From Phaeobacter gallaeciensis DSM 26640 (GTDB taxonomy: Bacteria > Pseudomonadota > Alphaproteobacteria > Rhodobacterales > Rhodobacteraceae): a stretch of DNA of 64,000 nt. Below the pieces are notes generated by a model, which saw only the letters and a program-made list of their open reading frames with translations, was not told where the DNA came from and searched no databases. Location: the NCBI RefSeq assembly GCF_000511385.1, contig NC_023137.1:1557001-1621000 (forward strand). The letters are read 5' to 3'. The translations under genes were made by a program, and so were the position numbers. Below are positions 62,224-64,000 of this stretch, in pieces. The first letter of the stretch is position 1, and each line of letters begins with the position of its first letter.

Positions 62224-63252
62224 TCAGCCGTAGAGCTGACGGACCTGCGCGAAGGACAACAGGCGTTTGCTGTTCTCATCCCAGAGATGCAGCCGGGCGT
62301 TTGCGAGGCTTTCGCGGATGGTCATCCGGTTGCCCTCGGCCAGTTCTGCATGGTCGCGCAGCACCTGCGGGAGGCGGTAGAAGGGGATACGGCTGTAGAG
62401 GTGGTGCACATGGTGAATGCCGATATTGGCGCTGATCCATTGCAGTACAGGGGGCAGCACGTAATGTGAGCTGCCGTGCAACGCTGCGTCATGCAGTTGC
62501 CAGTCCTCTTCCTGTTCCCACTGGGTGGTCTCGAACTGGTGCTGAACATAAAACAGCCACAGCCCGGCGGTGGCCGCAAGCAGGGTCGCTGGGACGAAGA
62601 TCAGCAAAAGCGGCATCAGCCCGCCGAAATACCAGATCGCGGCCAGCGCAATCACGATGGTGAGATTGGTGCCCATCGCGCTGATCCAGTAACGGGCCTG
62701 TCCCATCAGACCATAGGGAATACGGTTCTGCAGGAAAAACAGATAGCCAGGCCCGATAGCAAACAGGGTGACCGGGTGGCGGTAGAGCCGATACATCAGA
62801 CGGCCCCAACGGCTTTCGGCGCGGTATTCGGCAACGGTCATTGTATGGATATCGCCCATGCCACGTTTGCCAAGGTTGCCATGGGTGCTGTGATGGATCG
62901 AATGGGTGCGGCGCCAGACGTCATAAGGCGTGAGAGTCAGTACACCGATGATGCGCCCGACCCAGTCACTGAGCCGCCGGTTGCTGAAAAACGAGCCATG
63001 GCCGCAATCATGCTGAATGGTAAAGAGCCGCAGAAGGAAGGCCGCGATCAAAACCGAAAGGCCCAGTGTCAGCCAGTAGCTGACCGAGAGTGACCACCAG
63101 GCCAGCGCCCAGAGCAGCACAAAGGGGACAACGGTGACGGTCAGTTCAAACAGGCTGCGCAGCATATTGGGCTCGCGGTACTGTGCGAGGATCTTGACCC
63201 AATCACGCGCCGTCTTCTCAGCCATCTGCGGCCCGTTCTGCTTTTGGGACAT
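62224..63252 (-). CDS. Membrane fatty-acid desaturase
   Basis: 342 aa integral membrane di-iron enzyme. The three His boxes are present: HDCGHGSFF (about 82-90), HSIHHSTHG (about 116-124) and HHVHHLYSRIP near the C-terminus. Hydrophobic segments (VPFVLLWALAWWSLSVSYW, LTIVIALAAIWYF, LLLIFVPATLLAATAGL) give four or more helices. The similarity is to the DesA/omega-6-like class; regiospecificity cannot be read. GATACTTATC precedes the ATG, with no strong SD. A short palindrome ATTGCA-N6-TGCAAT (63392-63409) lies 140 nt upstream. Confidence 0.9.
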   Translation of the reverse strand: MSQKQNGPQMAEKTARDWVKILAQYREPNMLRSLFELTVTVVPFVLLWALAWWSLSVSYWLTLGLSVLIAAFLLRLFTIQHDCGHGSFFSNRRLSDWVGRIIGVLTLTPYDVWRRTHSIHHSTHGNLGKRGMGDIHTMTVAEYRAESRWGRLMYRLYRHPVTLFAIGPGYLFFLQNRIPYGLMGQARYWISAMGTNLTIVIALAAIWYFGGLMPLLLIFVPATLLAATAGLWLFYVQHQFETTQWEQEEDWQLHDAALHGSSHYVLPPVLQWISANIGIHHVHHLYSRIPFYRLPQVLRDHAELAEGNRMTIRESLANARLHLWDENSKRLLSFAQVRQLYG

Positions 63253-63411
63253 ACTTATCTGCCTGTCGTTTCACTGCCTCTGGCAGACCGGATAGACTAC
63301 CGGTGGTATTGAGCAAGTAAAATCCGTGCCAAATGCGATGAAATCACGCGCAAGTGCAAAGAAATACAGGGAGTGCGGCGCGGCAACACCAATTGCAGAC
63401 ACATGCAATGC

Positions 63412-63437
63412 AAAAAGGCCCCGGCAGCGCCGGAGCC
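63412..63437 (-). terminator. Intrinsic terminator of mmsA
   Basis: Minus strand: GGCTCCGG and CCGGGGCC pair over 8 bp (one G-U) around CGCTG, then TTTTT. It is 29 nt beyond the mmsA stop. Confidence 0.9.
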
Positions 63438-63465
63438 TTAAATTGCAAGCGGATTGACTTAAAAA

Positions 63466-64000
63466 TCAGTCCATCGCCTTGAAGTTGAATTCGCCACCTT
63501 CTTTGATGCCCGAAGGCCAGCGGGAGGTCACGGTTTTTGTCCGTGTGTAGAACTTGAAGCTGTCCGGGCCGTGCTGGTTCAGGTCGCCGAACATGGATTT
63601 CTTCCAGCCGCCGAAGGTGTGATAGGCCAGCGGCACAGGGATCGGCACATTGATGCCCACCATGCCGATATTGACGCGGGACGCGAAATCGCGCGCGGTG
63701 TCGCCGTCACGGGTGAAGATCGCGGTGCCGTTGCCGTATTCGTGGTCCATCGCCAGCTTCAACGCTTCCTCGTAGGTGCTTGCACGTACTGTGGACAGCA
63801 CCGGGCCGAAGATCTCCTGCTTGTAGATGTCCATATCGGTGGTGACATGGTCAAACAGATGCGCGCCAACGAAGAAGCCGTCCTCATAGCCCTGCAGTTT
63901 GAAGTCGCGGTTGTCGACAACCAGCTTCGCCCCCTGATCAACACCAGACTGGATCAGGCCCAGAATGCGCTCCTTGGCGGCTGCGGTCACAACCGGGCCG
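63466..64000 (-). CDS. mmsA: Methylmalonate-semialdehyde dehydrogenase MmsA (C-terminal part; 5' end outside window)
   Basis: The visible 177 C-terminal residues (from GPVVTAAAKERILG) match CoA-acylating methylmalonate-semialdehyde dehydrogenase: EDGFFVGAHLFDHVTTDMDIYKQEIFGPVLS, NIGMVGINVPIPVPLAYHTFGGWKKS and GPDSFKFYTRTKTVTSRWP are hallmark segments. The catalytic Cys lies in the missing part. The enzyme converts methylmalonate semialdehyde, made by MmsB, to propionyl-CoA. The frame stays open to the window edge. Confidence 0.94.
   Translation of the reverse strand, partial: GPVVTAAAKERILGLIQSGVDQGAKLVVDNRDFKLQGYEDGFFVGAHLFDHVTTDMDIYKQEIFGPVLSTVRASTYEEALKLAMDHEYGNGTAIFTRDGDTARDFASRVNIGMVGINVPIPVPLAYHTFGGWKKSMFGDLNQHGPDSFKFYTRTKTVTSRWPSGIKEGGEFNFKAMD

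Overview
The window reads as a chromosomal segment of a high-GC marine alphaproteobacterium of the Rhodobacteraceae, most likely the Roseobacter group (Phaeobacter/Ruegeria/Leisingera-like; the genus is inferred). The evidence is a complete Rhodobacter capsulatus-type gene transfer agent (GTA) cluster, a pyruvate dehydrogenase E1-beta with its own lipoyl domain, an alphaproteobacterial LexA box (GTTC-N7-GTTC) before uvrA, a CtrA-type box (TTAA-N7-TTAAC), and a valine-degradation gene set. I see no rRNA, tRNA, CRISPR array or insertion sequence.

Layout. 1-8.9 kb: the 3'-truncated end of a cytochrome b561-YceI fusion, then fatty-acid synthesis genes fabD, fabG, acpP, a divergent HisA-like gene, a membrane-anchored PilZ protein on the other strand, and fabF-mltG (overlapping), closed by a strong terminator. 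9.0-24.0 kb: the GTA head-tail cluster g1-g15 in canonical order, all frames open, mostly with overlapping starts and stops, plus one extra small gene at the 3' end. It is interrupted by a canonical intrinsic terminator between terL and portal, and by a large hairpin between capsid and adaptor. 24.2-31.4 kb: cysE, an unknown membrane protein, the pdhA-pdhB-pdhC operon (minus strand) and an FtsB/DivIC-like gene. 31.4-42.1 kb: pgk, two tandem cyclophilins, a DUF3179 protein, two RTX-repeat secreted proteins, an M23 peptidase-bactofilin pair, a DUF455 ferritin-like protein and a Bcp peroxiredoxin. 42.2-55.3 kb: a large AsmA-like envelope protein, queA, two MFS transporters, a DUF924 protein, lpdA and uvrA. 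55.9-64.0 kb: the valine catabolic operon (acyl-CoA dehydrogenase, 3-hydroxyisobutyryl-CoA hydrolase, mmsB), an O-GlcNAc-transferase-like TPR protein, a Tat-exported L,D-transpeptidase, a fatty-acid desaturase and the C-terminus of mmsA.

How things fit together. fabD/fabG/acpP/fabF form the type II fatty-acid elongation core. pdhA-pdhB-pdhC encode E1 and E2 of pyruvate dehydrogenase, while lpdA, which may supply E3, lies about 19 kb away. An almost identical palindrome (TAGTTTA-N4-TAAACTA type) sits about 36-40 nt before the start codons of both pdhA and lpdA, which suggests one unidentified regulator links them; this is the regulatory observation I find most worth following. The GTA genes would make a small siphovirus-like DNA-packaging particle; its regulators, lysis genes and tail fibres are not in this window.
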